Of a stretch of DNA of 18,198 nucleotides, positions 1 to 7,456 are shown one piece after another. The stretch is from Spirochaetaceae bacterium (lineage in GTDB: Bacteria > Spirochaetota > Spirochaetia > DSM-27196 > SLST01): the NCBI GenBank assembly GCA_007129695.1, contig SKVA01000285.1, forward strand, positions 1 through 18,198. The letters run 5' to 3'. Under the pieces are notes generated by a model, which was not told where the DNA came from, ran no database searches, and saw nothing but the letters and a program-made list of their open reading frames with translations. Position numbers and translations under genes: made by a program. Every line of letters starts with the position of its first letter. Positions within the stretch are counted from its first letter, which is position 1.

Positions 1-182
1 CCGATCTGACCGCGGTCAACCTCTCTCAGCCGCACCTCAACGATATGGAGACGGTCTACCGTTCCACGGTAGATCGTGGTATCGTACTGCTCAATCTTGA
101 CTCGGCCGCGGCGGCGTCGGCCGGGCGCGATCTGCACGGGCGCGTGCAGTGCCCGTCGGCTCCTGCCGCCACCCGGTCGTGA
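1..182 (+). CDS. 3' end of an unidentified gene (partial)
   Basis: An open frame enters from the left edge, with its first full codon at position 3, and runs 59 codons to a TGA at 180-182. Third codon positions are mostly G or C, as in the real genes nearby, which supports coding. The visible part begins DLTAVNLSQPHLNDMETVYR and ends in an Ala/Ser/Pro-rich tail. I recognise no family. The next gene starts 23 bases downstream on the same strand with its own ribosome binding site, so the two are probably one transcription unit. Confidence 0.5.
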   Translation, partial: DLTAVNLSQPHLNDMETVYRSTVDRGIVLLNLDSAAAASAGRDLHGRVQCPSAPAATRS

Positions 183-205
183 ACTCGGCGTAAGGAGTAT
201 CACGG

Positions 206-1459
206 ATGAGTGAGAGAGTTCGAGTCGTGCTCGTCGGGCTTGGCGGGTACGGGCAGGGGTACGCAGCCGCTGCGCTCGACCATGCACAGGCTCTGGGAAT
301 CGAGCTCGTCGGGGCGGTCGACCCGACTCCCGAACGATGCGCGCGCGCCGACGACGTACGCGCCGCCGTCGGCAGCATCGCGGCGAGCGTCGACGACTTC
401 TTCGCATCCGGGGCGGCCGACCTTGCGGTGATCGCGTCTCCGATCCAGTACCATGCGCCGCAGACGATCGCCGCACTCGAAGCGGGCGCGCACGTGCTGT
501 GCGAAAAGCCGGCGGCCGGAACGATTCAGGACGCCATCGCGATGCGCGACGCGGCCGGTCGCGCCCGACGGTCGATCACGATCGGGTACCAATGGTCTTT
601 CTCCGATCCGGTCCAGCGACTGCGAAGCGAAATCGCGGCGGGCCGATTCGGCGCGCCGAAGACGCTCAAGGTGCTCGCGTTCTGGCCGCGCACGGCCGCG
701 TACTACGGGCGCAGCGCGTGGGCCGGTGCGGTCCGGTCGGCCGACGGAAGCTGGATCCTGGACAGTCCGATGAACAACGCGACCGCGCACTACCTTCAGA
801 ACTGTTTCTTCGTACTCGGAGACGGCGGACGGCCGGTTTCGGTCCAGGCGGCGCTCGCGCGGGTGAACAGTATCGAGAACTGCGACACGACGCTGTTACG
901 CGTGCAGACCGCGTCGGGCGCCGACGTCGTGTTTCTGTCGACGCACGCGGTCCCGTCCAATGTCGGTCCGGTCGCTCGCTACCAGTTCGAGCACGCCGAC
1001 GTGCTGTGCGAGTCGCCGGGTGACTTCCGCGTACGCTACCACGACGGCAGGATCGAGCCCTACGGTTCGCCAGAGATCACGCCCGCGCAGAAGATCGCGG
1101 CGGTCGCCGCGATGATAGCCGGGCGACCCGTACCCGCCGAAACGGGACTCGAGTCGCGCGCGCGGATTGGCGCCGGTGTGCCGTGCACGATCGGTGACGC
1201 AATGGCGCAGACGACCGCAATCTGCGGCGCGCACGATTCCGCTGCGATCATCGACGCGCCGGCCGATCTGGTTCGGACGACCCGAATGGGCAGCGACGCC
1301 GCGAGCGATCTGCGCTGGATAGAGGGGCTTCAGACGGCGATGATCCCGTGCTTCGATCACGGTGCGCTGCCGGCCGATCTGGGCCTGCTGCCGTGGCTCC
1401 CGTCGGGACGTGTGGTTGATCTGTCGGCCTACGATCGCTATCCGGGTCCCGCGGCTTGA
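206..1459 (+). CDS. Gfo/Idh/MocA family NAD(P)-dependent oxidoreductase
   Basis: This 417-residue protein opens with a Rossmann fold carrying the glycine-rich dinucleotide motif GLGGYG (residues 11-16). An acidic residue at the end of the second strand (D39) is suited to binding the adenosine ribose. The family hallmark EKP lies at 100-102, where the lysine normally contacts cofactor and substrate. The remainder fits the C-terminal alpha/beta substrate domain. Family members oxidise or reduce sugars, inositols and related cyclic polyols in the cytoplasm; the substrate here cannot be read from sequence. The start is supported by AAGGAG at 192-197, eight bases upstream of the ATG. The gene probably shares a transcript with the partial gene before it. 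The aldo/keto reductase downstream suggests a shared sugar or polyol pathway. Confidence 0.88.
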   Translation: MSERVRVVLVGLGGYGQGYAAAALDHAQALGIELVGAVDPTPERCARADDVRAAVGSIAASVDDFFASGAADLAVIASPIQYHAPQTIAALEAGAHVLCEKPAAGTIQDAIAMRDAAGRARRSITIGYQWSFSDPVQRLRSEIAAGRFGAPKTLKVLAFWPRTAAYYGRSAWAGAVRSADGSWILDSPMNNATAHYLQNCFFVLGDGGRPVSVQAALARVNSIENCDTTLLRVQTASGADVVFLSTHAVPSNVGPVARYQFEHADVLCESPGDFRVRYHDGRIEPYGSPEITPAQKIAAVAAMIAGRPVPAETGLESRARIGAGVPCTIGDAMAQTTAICGAHDSAAIIDAPADLVRTTRMGSDAASDLRWIEGLQTAMIPCFDHGALPADLGLLPWLPSGRVVDLSAYDRYPGPAA

Positions 1460-1484
1460 TGGTCGGCGCCGCGCGACCCATAAT
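1456..1484 (+). promoter_or_regulatory. Promoter of the aldo/keto reductase gene
   Basis: TTGATG (1456-1461) and CATAAT (1479-1484) are separated by exactly 17 bases, a good match to a housekeeping sigma-70-type promoter. The -35 box overlaps the TGA stop of the preceding gene. Transcription would start near 1491, immediately before the GGAGG at 1492-1496, so the leader would be only about 11 bases. This is prediction from sequence only. Confidence 0.5.
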
Positions 1485-1501
1485 GGGTGCCGGAGGCGCT
1501 G

Positions 1502-2518
1502 ATGGAGTATCGACAAGTCGGACGATCGGGGCTCAAGGTTTCGGAGATCTGCCTGGGTACGATGACCTTCGGTCACGGGACCGACGAAAAAGAGTCGGCG
1601 GCGATGGTCGCGCGCGCGCTCGACCTGGGAGTGAACTTCTTCGACACGGCCAACTCGTACGCCGATGCGCAGTCGGAGCGGCTGCTCGGTAAGGCGCTGT
1701 CGGGCCGGCGCGACCGCGCGGTCGTCGCGACCAAGTTCTACAATCCGATGGGCGGTGGTCCGAACGATTCGGGCATGTCGCGCTACCATATCATGAACGC
1801 GATCGACGCGAGCCTGAAGCGGCTCGATATGGACCACGTCGACATCTACTACATCCACCACGTCGATCAGCAGACGCCGCTCGACGAGATGCTCGGCGCG
1901 CTCGACGATCTGGTCCACGCCGGTAAGGTCCGCTACATCGCGTGCAGCAACTACGAGGCGTGGCGCCTGATGGACGCGCTGTGGACGTCGGATGCGAACG
2001 GGCTGTCGCGCTTCATCTGCTACCAGCCGCAGTACAGCCTGGTGGTCAGGGATATCGAAGTGGAGATCGTGCCCGCGTGCGCTCGGACCGGACTCGGGGT
2101 CGTCACGTGGAGCCCGCTCGCCGGCGGGTTTCTGTCGGGCAAGTACGCGCCCGGCGAGCGATCGAAGCACGGAACCCGGTCAGAACAGAAGTGGGCGTAC
2201 CCCGACGCGTACTTCGCGCCGAACGCCGACGATATCCTGGCGACGCTTCTTGACGTGGCCGATTCGCTCGGGAAGACGCCGGCCGAAACGGCGCTGCGGT
2301 GGATACTCGAGCGGCCGGTGATCACGTCGGTCATCGTCGGTGCGCGTACGGTCGACCAGTTTGACGCGAATGTCCGCGCGTCGGCGTGGCGGATGCCCGA
2401 CGACGCGCTCGCCAGGTTGACCGACGTATCGGCACCGCGGATTCCGTACCCGCAGGCGATGGAGTGGCCGCGCGACGCAGCGCGCCTTGGCGCGATCGAG
2501 TCGCCACCCACCCCGTAG
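1502..2518 (+). CDS. Aldo/keto reductase
   Basis: This 338-residue protein is a (beta/alpha)8-barrel NADPH-dependent oxidoreductase. The catalytic tetrad of the family is visible: D48 and Y53 in FDTANSY, K78 in VVATKF, and H119 in YYIHH. The C-terminal VIVGARTVDQFDANV segment matches the usual NADPH-binding region. It resembles the YajO/Tas-like branch of bacterial reductases acting on sugar aldehydes or other carbonyls; the substrate is unknown. I chose ATG 1502 because GGAGG (1492-1496) sits five bases upstream and the protein then begins MEYRQVGRSGLKVS, the usual family N-terminus. An in-frame GTG at 1487 would add five residues but lies upstream of that ribosome binding site. The gene converges on the mannitol-phosphate dehydrogenase, with two bases between the stop codons. 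Confidence 0.9.
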   Translation: MEYRQVGRSGLKVSEICLGTMTFGHGTDEKESAAMVARALDLGVNFFDTANSYADAQSERLLGKALSGRRDRAVVATKFYNPMGGGPNDSGMSRYHIMNAIDASLKRLDMDHVDIYYIHHVDQQTPLDEMLGALDDLVHAGKVRYIACSNYEAWRLMDALWTSDANGLSRFICYQPQYSLVVRDIEVEIVPACARTGLGVVTWSPLAGGFLSGKYAPGERSKHGTRSEQKWAYPDAYFAPNADDILATLLDVADSLGKTPAETALRWILERPVITSVIVGARTVDQFDANVRASAWRMPDDALARLTDVSAPRIPYPQAMEWPRDAARLGAIESPPTP

Positions 2519-2520
2519 CC

Positions 2521-3720
2521 CTACGCCGTCGTCGAGCGTTCTGATGCGACGACGGTCGCGATGACGCGCGCGTCGACCGGATCGGCCGGATCGAGCGACG
2601 ACACGGACGTGAGCGCCCACCGCGCGCCGCGTTCGCCGGCGTCGGAGAGAAAGCCGCGGTCGGCCGGTGTCAGCGCACCCGACTCGTCGGGACAGTCAAA
2701 GCCGAGCGCTGCGCGGTACGCGTCGGCGATCGCGTCGAAGCAACGACCGTGCCGCGCGCATAGTAGCATCGCGCCGACGATCCTGTCGTCGCGCCCGAGT
2801 TTCCGTGGCAGGTCGCGACCGACGCGGTGAACGGTATCGCCGAGCGCGCGGTTTGCGAACCGGCGCAGCAGGTCGTCGACGTTCTCGCGGAGCGCGGTAG
2901 CAGTGAACACCGTCGGGTACTCGGCTTCGAGCGCGTCGGCGCTCTGCTCCATCGCGCGCCGGGTGCGCCCGATCGTCGACGGCTGATCGAGCGTGGCGCT
3001 GAGCAGCCGTACCGACCGGTCGTGCGCGCAGCCCAGGTAGGCTGCCGCCGCGTGCCCCATGTTGTGGATGAAGAGCTTGCGGTCGACGTACGCGTCGATC
3101 CGGTCGACTGCGCTCACTCCGGGTACGGCCGGAACCCGGGTTCTGAACCCGTTCGCGTCGACTATGAGCGTGTTGTACGGTTCGGCGTAGACGATGAGCG
3201 GGTCGCGCGCGGCTTCATCACCGGGCACGATCGGGACCATCTTGCCGATGCTCGTCTCCACCAGACCCAGATCGTCGGTCTGTTCGCCATCGGTCGCCAG
3301 GGCGGCCGCTACTGCGGCCCGAACCGTCTCCGCGCAGTCTCGCACGTTCTCCGCAAGGATCACGTCGAGCGGACGCCCTGCGCTGACCCGACGCCGTTCG
3401 GCCAGGCCGGCAGCGAGCGCGCGCGAGACGGGTCCGAGCGCCGCCTTACCGACCGCCGTCGCCGCCATGTCCGCGCCCGCGATCTCCTTCGCGACCGCCG
3501 CCGCGTCGCGCCCATCGATCGCGCGGACACCGCTCACCGCGACGCGTCGCGCGGGCGCGTCGCTATCGACGACGACGACGTCGTACCCACCGCGGTCGTT
3601 CAGCGCGTCGACGATCGTGGTGTTGACGTCTACGAACACGACGTCCCACCCGGCGCGCGCGAACAGCGGCGCGATGAAGCTCCGACCGATATTCCCGGCG
3701 CCGAACAGTACCAGTTTCAT
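2521..3720 (-). CDS. mtlD: Mannitol-1-phosphate 5-dehydrogenase
   Basis: This 399-residue protein belongs to the polyol-specific long-chain dehydrogenase/reductase family. The N-terminal NAD-binding motif reads GAGNIGRSFI (residues 7-16). The family catalytic pattern KxxxxNxxH is present as K215, N220 and H223, followed by AAAYLG as in MtlD. MtlD interconverts mannitol 1-phosphate and fructose 6-phosphate in the cytoplasm using NAD(H). The length is slightly above that of the E. coli enzyme (382). Uronate reductases (UxaB/UxuB) share the catalytic pattern, but the FGAGNIGR start favours MtlD. No mannitol PTS component or regulator is nearby, so the enzyme may make mannitol or serve a non-PTS route. 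No strong ribosome binding site precedes the ATG. The gene is divergent from the cation ATPase. Confidence 0.82.
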   Translation of the reverse strand: MKLVLFGAGNIGRSFIAPLFARAGWDVVFVDVNTTIVDALNDRGGYDVVVVDSDAPARRVAVSGVRAIDGRDAAAVAKEIAGADMAATAVGKAALGPVSRALAAGLAERRRVSAGRPLDVILAENVRDCAETVRAAVAAALATDGEQTDDLGLVETSIGKMVPIVPGDEAARDPLIVYAEPYNTLIVDANGFRTRVPAVPGVSAVDRIDAYVDRKLFIHNMGHAAAAYLGCAHDRSVRLLSATLDQPSTIGRTRRAMEQSADALEAEYPTVFTATALRENVDDLLRRFANRALGDTVHRVGRDLPRKLGRDDRIVGAMLLCARHGRCFDAIADAYRAALGFDCPDESGALTPADRGFLSDAGERGARWALTSVSSLDPADPVDARVIATVVASERSTTA

Positions 3721-3801
3721 GGCCGCAGCGTCTCACGACCGACCCGACCGTGGCAAGCGCCGGAGTCAGCCGCTCGGAGCCAGCCGGTGACTCGGCGCGC
3801 C

Positions 3802-3831
3802 GTGACCGAGCGGTCGGTTCGCTACTATATT
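3802..3831 (+). promoter_or_regulatory. Promoter of the P-type ATPase gene, possibly giving a leaderless transcript
   Basis: GTGACC (3802-3807, four of six consensus bases) and TATATT (3826-3831, five of six) are spaced 18 bases apart. The -10 box ends seven bases before the ATG at 3839, and there is no recognisable Shine-Dalgarno sequence. This is the layout expected for a transcript starting at or one base before the start codon. The rest of the 118-base gap between mtlD and this gene (3721-3801) shows nothing else convincing. Confidence 0.45.
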
Positions 3832-3838
3832 GTACGAG

Positions 3839-6562
3839 ATGGCTCATAACGACACTTCTCACGACCAGGAACGCGCGTGGCACGCGATGGACGCCGATGC
3901 GGTCGTGGACGCGTTTGGCACCGACTCCGATGCCGGCCTCAGCGACGATGAGTCCGGTCGGAGACGGGAAGAACACGGACCGAACAAGCTCCCCGAAAGC
4001 GAGAAGCGCGGTCCGGTTGCGCGGTTCTTCGCGCAGTTCCACAACGTGCTGATCTACCTCCTGCTCGCCGCCGGTGTGATCGCCGGCGTTCTTGACGAGT
4101 GGGTCGAGGCGGCCGTGATCTTCGCGGTCGTGCTTGTCAACGTGCTCGTCAGCTACGTCCAGGAGGGCAAGGCCGAAGAGGCGCTCGAAGGGATCAAGCG
4201 GATGCTGTCGCTCGAAGCGCGCGTGACCCGCGGCGGAACAAGGTCGACCATCGACGCCGTCGATCTGGTTCCCGGCGATATCGTCGCGCTGAAGTCGGGT
4301 GACAAGGTGCCGGCGGATATGCGCCTGGTGTCGGCCAAGAACCTCCGGGCCGAAGAGTCGGCGCTCACTGGTGAGTCCGACGAGGTGGAGAAGAACACCG
4401 ATTCGGTGGCAGACGACGCGGTGATCGGGGATCAAGAGGGCATGGTGTTCTCCGGTACGACGATCACCTACGGTGAGGCGGTCGGCGTCGTCGTCGCGAC
4501 TGGAACGAACACCCAGCTCGGCAGCATCAACCGGATGATGTCGGATGTGGGCGACAAGAAAACTCCGCTGCTGCGCAAGATCGACCGTTTTGGCAAGATC
4601 CTCGCGATCGTGATCGTAGTGCTCGCAGGGGTCTTCTTTGCGTTCGGCCTGTTCGTCCGCGGTGTCGATCTGCCGGAGATGTTCCTGGCGGCGATCAGTA
4701 TCGTCGTCGCGTCGATACCCGAAGGGCTGCCCGCGATAATGACGATCACGCTCGCGATGGGCGTCCAGCGCATGGCGCGCAGGCACGCGATCATACGTCG
4801 CCTTCCGTCGGTGGAAACGCTCGGAGCGGTCAGCGTGATCTGCTCCGACAAGACCGGGACGCTCACCCGCAACGAGATGACCGTCCGGTCGGTCGTCACC
4901 GTCGACGGTGCGTTCCGCGCAGAGGGTGCCGGCTACGCGCCCGAAGGACGGATCCTTCGCGACGGCGACGACGGGGCGACCGTAGAGCCCGACTCGATCG
5001 GCGACGATGCGCCGGCGCTGCGGCGCCTGGCCGAATGTGGGGTCGCGTGCAACAATGCATCGATCCGCGAAGAAGAAGGAACCTGGACGCTCGACGGCAC
5101 GCCGACCGAAGGGGCGCTCATCGCGCTTGGCCACAAGGCGGGACTCGCCGATTTCAACCCGAAGCGCGTCGACTCGATCCCCTTCGAGTCGGATCACAAG
5201 TACATGGCAACCCTGAGCGACGCGGACAGCGGAAGGGTCGTTTTCCTGAAAGGCGCCCCTGAGCGCGTGATCGACATGTGCGACCGGCAGTACAGCGCCG
5301 ACGGAGAGGAGTCGATCGACCGATCGTTCTGGACCGGGCAGGTGGACACGATCGCGGCACGGGGTGAGCGGGTGATCGCGTGCGCGTACCGACCGGCCGA
5401 CGAATCTGTGTCGTCGATCGACCACGACGACCTTGGATCGTCGTTCGTGTTGCTCGGGCTCACCGGCATCATCGATCCGCCGCGCGAGGAGGTGATCGAC
5501 GCGATCGCCGAGTGCCGCGATGCCGGAATCCGCGTCATCATGATCACCGGTGACCACGCGGCGACCGCTCACGCGATCGCGCAGCAGCTCGGGATCGACG
5601 CCGATACAGAACCGGTTACCGGCGCCGATCTGTCGTCCATGTCTGACGACGATCTGGTGAATGCCGTCCGGGACCACAACGTGTTTGCGCGTACGAGCCC
5701 CGAACATAAGCTGTGGCTCGTGGAGGCGTTGCAGAAGCAGCACCTGCTGTGCGCGATGACCGGCGACGGTGTAAACGACGCGCCGGCACTCAAGCGCGCC
5801 GACATCGGAATCGCGATGGGAATCAAGGGTACCGAGGTCACGAAGGAAGCGGCCGAAATGGTGCTCACCGACGACAACTTCGCGTCGATCGTCCACGCGG
5901 TCGAAGAGGGCCGCACGATCTACGCCAACATAAAGAAGACCATTCTCTTCCTGCTGCCTGCAAACGGAGCCGAGGCGTCGGTCATCATCGTCGCGATCCT
6001 GCTCGGTCTGACGCTCCCGATCAGCCCGGTGCAGATCCTGTGGGTCAACATGGTGTCGGCGGTCACGCTCGCGCTGTCGCTGTCGATCGAGCCGATGGAG
6101 CGCAAGGTCATGCAGCGAAAGCCGCGCGAACCCGACGAGCCGATCCTGGGCGCCGGATTCTTCAGGCGGGTTGTGTTTGTGTCGATCCTGAGCGGAGGGC
6201 TCACCTTCCTGGCCTTCGTGCTCGGATCCGGGCTCGGCGCCGAGGGCGCCGACCTGGCCGCCGCGCGTACGCTCGCGGTGAACATGCTCGTCGTGGCGCA
6301 CGCGTTCTACCTCTTTACGTGCAAGAAGCTCTACGAATCGAGCGTCTCGATCCGCATCTTCGACAACAAGTGGTCGCTCGCGTCGGTCGGTCTGCTCGCG
6401 CTGCTCCAGGTCGCGTTCACATATGTCCCGTTCATGAACACGCTCTTCGGTACGGCACCGATTCCTGCGATCCACTGGATCTACCTGGCCGGTGGCGGCG
6501 CGCTGGTATTCGTCGTCGTGGAGATCGAGAAGCTTGTGTCACGGAAGCTCGGCTCGCGCTGA
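3839..6562 (+). CDS. P2-type cation-transporting ATPase
   Basis: This 907-residue membrane pump uses ATP to move cations. In order it has an N-terminal cation-ATPase domain, a first helix pair (about 60-105), an actuator domain with TGES at 177-180, and a second helix pair ending in PEGLPA. The phosphorylation motif DKTGT follows with D337 as the phosphorylated aspartate, then the nucleotide-binding domain, the hinge TGDGVND with D643 and D647, and six C-terminal helices. PEGLPA in helix 4 and NxxE in helix 5 resemble Ca2+-ATPases. In helix 6, however, the usual WVNxxTD reads WVNMVSA, so one Ca2+-site aspartate is missing. Mycobacterial CtpF-type pumps have a similar segment, so the ion is uncertain (Ca2+, Na+ or another). 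ATG 3839 fits the promoter just upstream; an in-frame TTG at 3830 lies inside the -10 box. Confidence 0.88.
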   Translation: MAHNDTSHDQERAWHAMDADAVVDAFGTDSDAGLSDDESGRRREEHGPNKLPESEKRGPVARFFAQFHNVLIYLLLAAGVIAGVLDEWVEAAVIFAVVLVNVLVSYVQEGKAEEALEGIKRMLSLEARVTRGGTRSTIDAVDLVPGDIVALKSGDKVPADMRLVSAKNLRAEESALTGESDEVEKNTDSVADDAVIGDQEGMVFSGTTITYGEAVGVVVATGTNTQLGSINRMMSDVGDKKTPLLRKIDRFGKILAIVIVVLAGVFFAFGLFVRGVDLPEMFLAAISIVVASIPEGLPAIMTITLAMGVQRMARRHAIIRRLPSVETLGAVSVICSDKTGTLTRNEMTVRSVVTVDGAFRAEGAGYAPEGRILRDGDDGATVEPDSIGDDAPALRRLAECGVACNNASIREEEGTWTLDGTPTEGALIALGHKAGLADFNPKRVDSIPFESDHKYMATLSDADSGRVVFLKGAPERVIDMCDRQYSADGEESIDRSFWTGQVDTIAARGERVIACAYRPADESVSSIDHDDLGSSFVLLGLTGIIDPPREEVIDAIAECRDAGIRVIMITGDHAATAHAIAQQLGIDADTEPVTGADLSSMSDDDLVNAVRDHNVFARTSPEHKLWLVEALQKQHLLCAMTGDGVNDAPALKRADIGIAMGIKGTEVTKEAAEMVLTDDNFASIVHAVEEGRTIYANIKKTILFLLPANGAEASVIIVAILLGLTLPISPVQILWVNMVSAVTLALSLSIEPMERKVMQRKPREPDEPILGAGFFRRVVFVSILSGGLTFLAFVLGSGLGAEGADLAAARTLAVNMLVVAHAFYLFTCKKLYESSVSIRIFDNKWSLASVGLLALLQVAFTYVPFMNTLFGTAPIPAIHWIYLAGGGALVFVVVEIEKLVSRKLGSR

Positions 6563-6588
6563 CCGCTGCCGCGGGTCGTCGATTCGTG

Positions 6589-6594
6589 TATACT
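6589..6594 (+). promoter_or_regulatory. Possible -10 box for the envelope gene cluster
   Basis: TATACT (five of six consensus bases) lies 26 bases after the ATPase stop codon. The best -35 candidate at the proper 17-base spacing is the weak CTGCCG at 6566-6571. If used, transcription would begin near 6601 and give the following genes expression independent of the ATPase. Confidence 0.35.
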
Positions 6595-6635
6595 TGATCT
6601 ATCAGTTGAGTCTGGCTGTCGACGAAGGAGGGCGT

Positions 6636-7049
6636 ATGTCCCAGTTGTATTTCTTGAGTGTGATAACCCTTGTGTTCGCGGGATTGCTCGCGTCGGCGGA
6701 TTTTCTGGCCGAACGGCTTTCGCTGTTGTCGTTCCTGCCTCGCATGACCGGCAACTCGATCCTGGTCGTTGTGACCGGAGCGGTGACGCTGCTCGTCGGC
6801 GTCGCGAAGCTGATCTTCCCGGCCCCTGGAGAGGCCGTCCCTATCGCCGGCGACCTGTTGCCCGCTCTCACCGGCATCCTGGTCGGTGCGCTGTTGATCC
6901 TTCTCGGCTCGAACAAGGCGGAGGAAGCGACGCCCGACGCAGCGAAGCGGGTTGTCTCGGTGGTGATCAGCTACCGAATCGTGATCGGACTCGCGAGCGT
7001 TGCCGTCGGGTTGATCCATTTCATCTTTCCGGCGACCGTAATCCTGTAG
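6636..7049 (+). CDS. Small four-helix membrane protein of unknown function
   Basis: This 137-residue protein has four hydrophobic segments at about 4-22, 42-60, 68-92 and 107-134, with short charged turns between them. The segment near 93-107 (SNKAEEATPDAAKR) is the only clearly hydrophilic stretch. I recognise no family or catalytic motif. The start is well supported: AGGAGG at 6626-6631 lies four bases before the ATG, and the N-terminus begins directly with a membrane segment. The stop is followed seven bases later by a LapA-like gene, then the DUF368 transporter, so it is probably part of an envelope operon. Its role can only be guessed as an inner-membrane accessory. Confidence 0.75.
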   Translation: MSQLYFLSVITLVFAGLLASADFLAERLSLLSFLPRMTGNSILVVVTGAVTLLVGVAKLIFPAPGEAVPIAGDLLPALTGILVGALLILLGSNKAEEATPDAAKRVVSVVISYRIVIGLASVAVGLIHFIFPATVIL

Positions 7050-7056
7050 GGCACCG

Positions 7057-7422
7057 ATGGCGCGGATCATCTTCAGCATTATCAACCTGGTCGCGTTTGC
7101 GGTACTCGTCGTCCTGAACGCCGGAAACGTCGTTGCGTTCAACCTCTTCGGATGGCAGCTCGAGGCAGCTCCGCTCATAGCGATCGTCATCGTGAGCTTC
7201 ACCGCCGGTGTGCTCTATTCGTTCCTCTTCTACGTGATGAGCTACTTCGCAAAGGGACAGCGCGCAAAGCTGCTTCGAACACGGGACCAACTCAAACTGA
7301 AGAGGAATGAGCTGGCCGATCTGGAAGAGTCGAAGGCCGGCGACAAACCGAAGCGCGGATGGTTCCGCAAGTCCGTTCGCGACGAGTCCGATGACGCGCA
7401 GTCGGACCTCACTGAACCCTGA
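7057..7422 (+). CDS. LapA-domain (DUF1049-type) inner-membrane protein
   Basis: This 121-residue protein has two transmembrane helices (about 3-24 and 38-64). A charged, probably coiled-coil cytoplasmic tail follows (about 66-92, rich in Lys, Arg, Glu and Leu), and the C-terminus is hydrophilic and acidic. This architecture, with the N-terminal pattern of isoleucine/valine-rich helix then a VVLNAGNV-like turn, matches the LapA/DUF1049 family. In enterobacteria LapA works with LapB (YciM) to control LPS synthesis through FtsH and LpxC. No LapB-like gene is in the window, so the function here is uncertain. The gene follows its neighbour by seven bases, with GTAGGG as a weak ribosome binding site overlapping the previous stop codon. 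Confidence 0.65.
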   Translation: MARIIFSIINLVAFAVLVVLNAGNVVAFNLFGWQLEAAPLIAIVIVSFTAGVLYSFLFYVMSYFAKGQRAKLLRTRDQLKLKRNELADLEESKAGDKPKRGWFRKSVRDESDDAQSDLTEP

Positions 7423-7456
7423 CAATAGACTACTACCCTTCGGCTCAGGAGGCGCA

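Noticed and set aside
896..2170. A 424-codon minus-strand open frame across the two oxidoreductases
   Set aside because: It runs across two real genes and their boundary and has no recognisable sequence features.
3788..3809. A near-palindrome around the CGGCGCGCCG sequence upstream of the ATPase
   Set aside because: The outer arms and the inner core have different centres of symmetry, so it is not a consistent operator; simple GC-rich composition explains it.
2827..3849. A 340-codon plus-strand open frame opposite mtlD
   Set aside because: Its translation is Arg/Val/Asp-rich shadow sequence; the minus-strand frame has the MtlD motifs.
3563..6475. A 970-codon open frame on the minus strand antisense to the P-type ATPase
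   Set aside because: It is composed mostly of Arg, Asp, Glu and His in low-complexity order with no domain, as expected for the antisense of a GC-rich coding gene. The plus-strand gene carries all P-type ATPase motifs.
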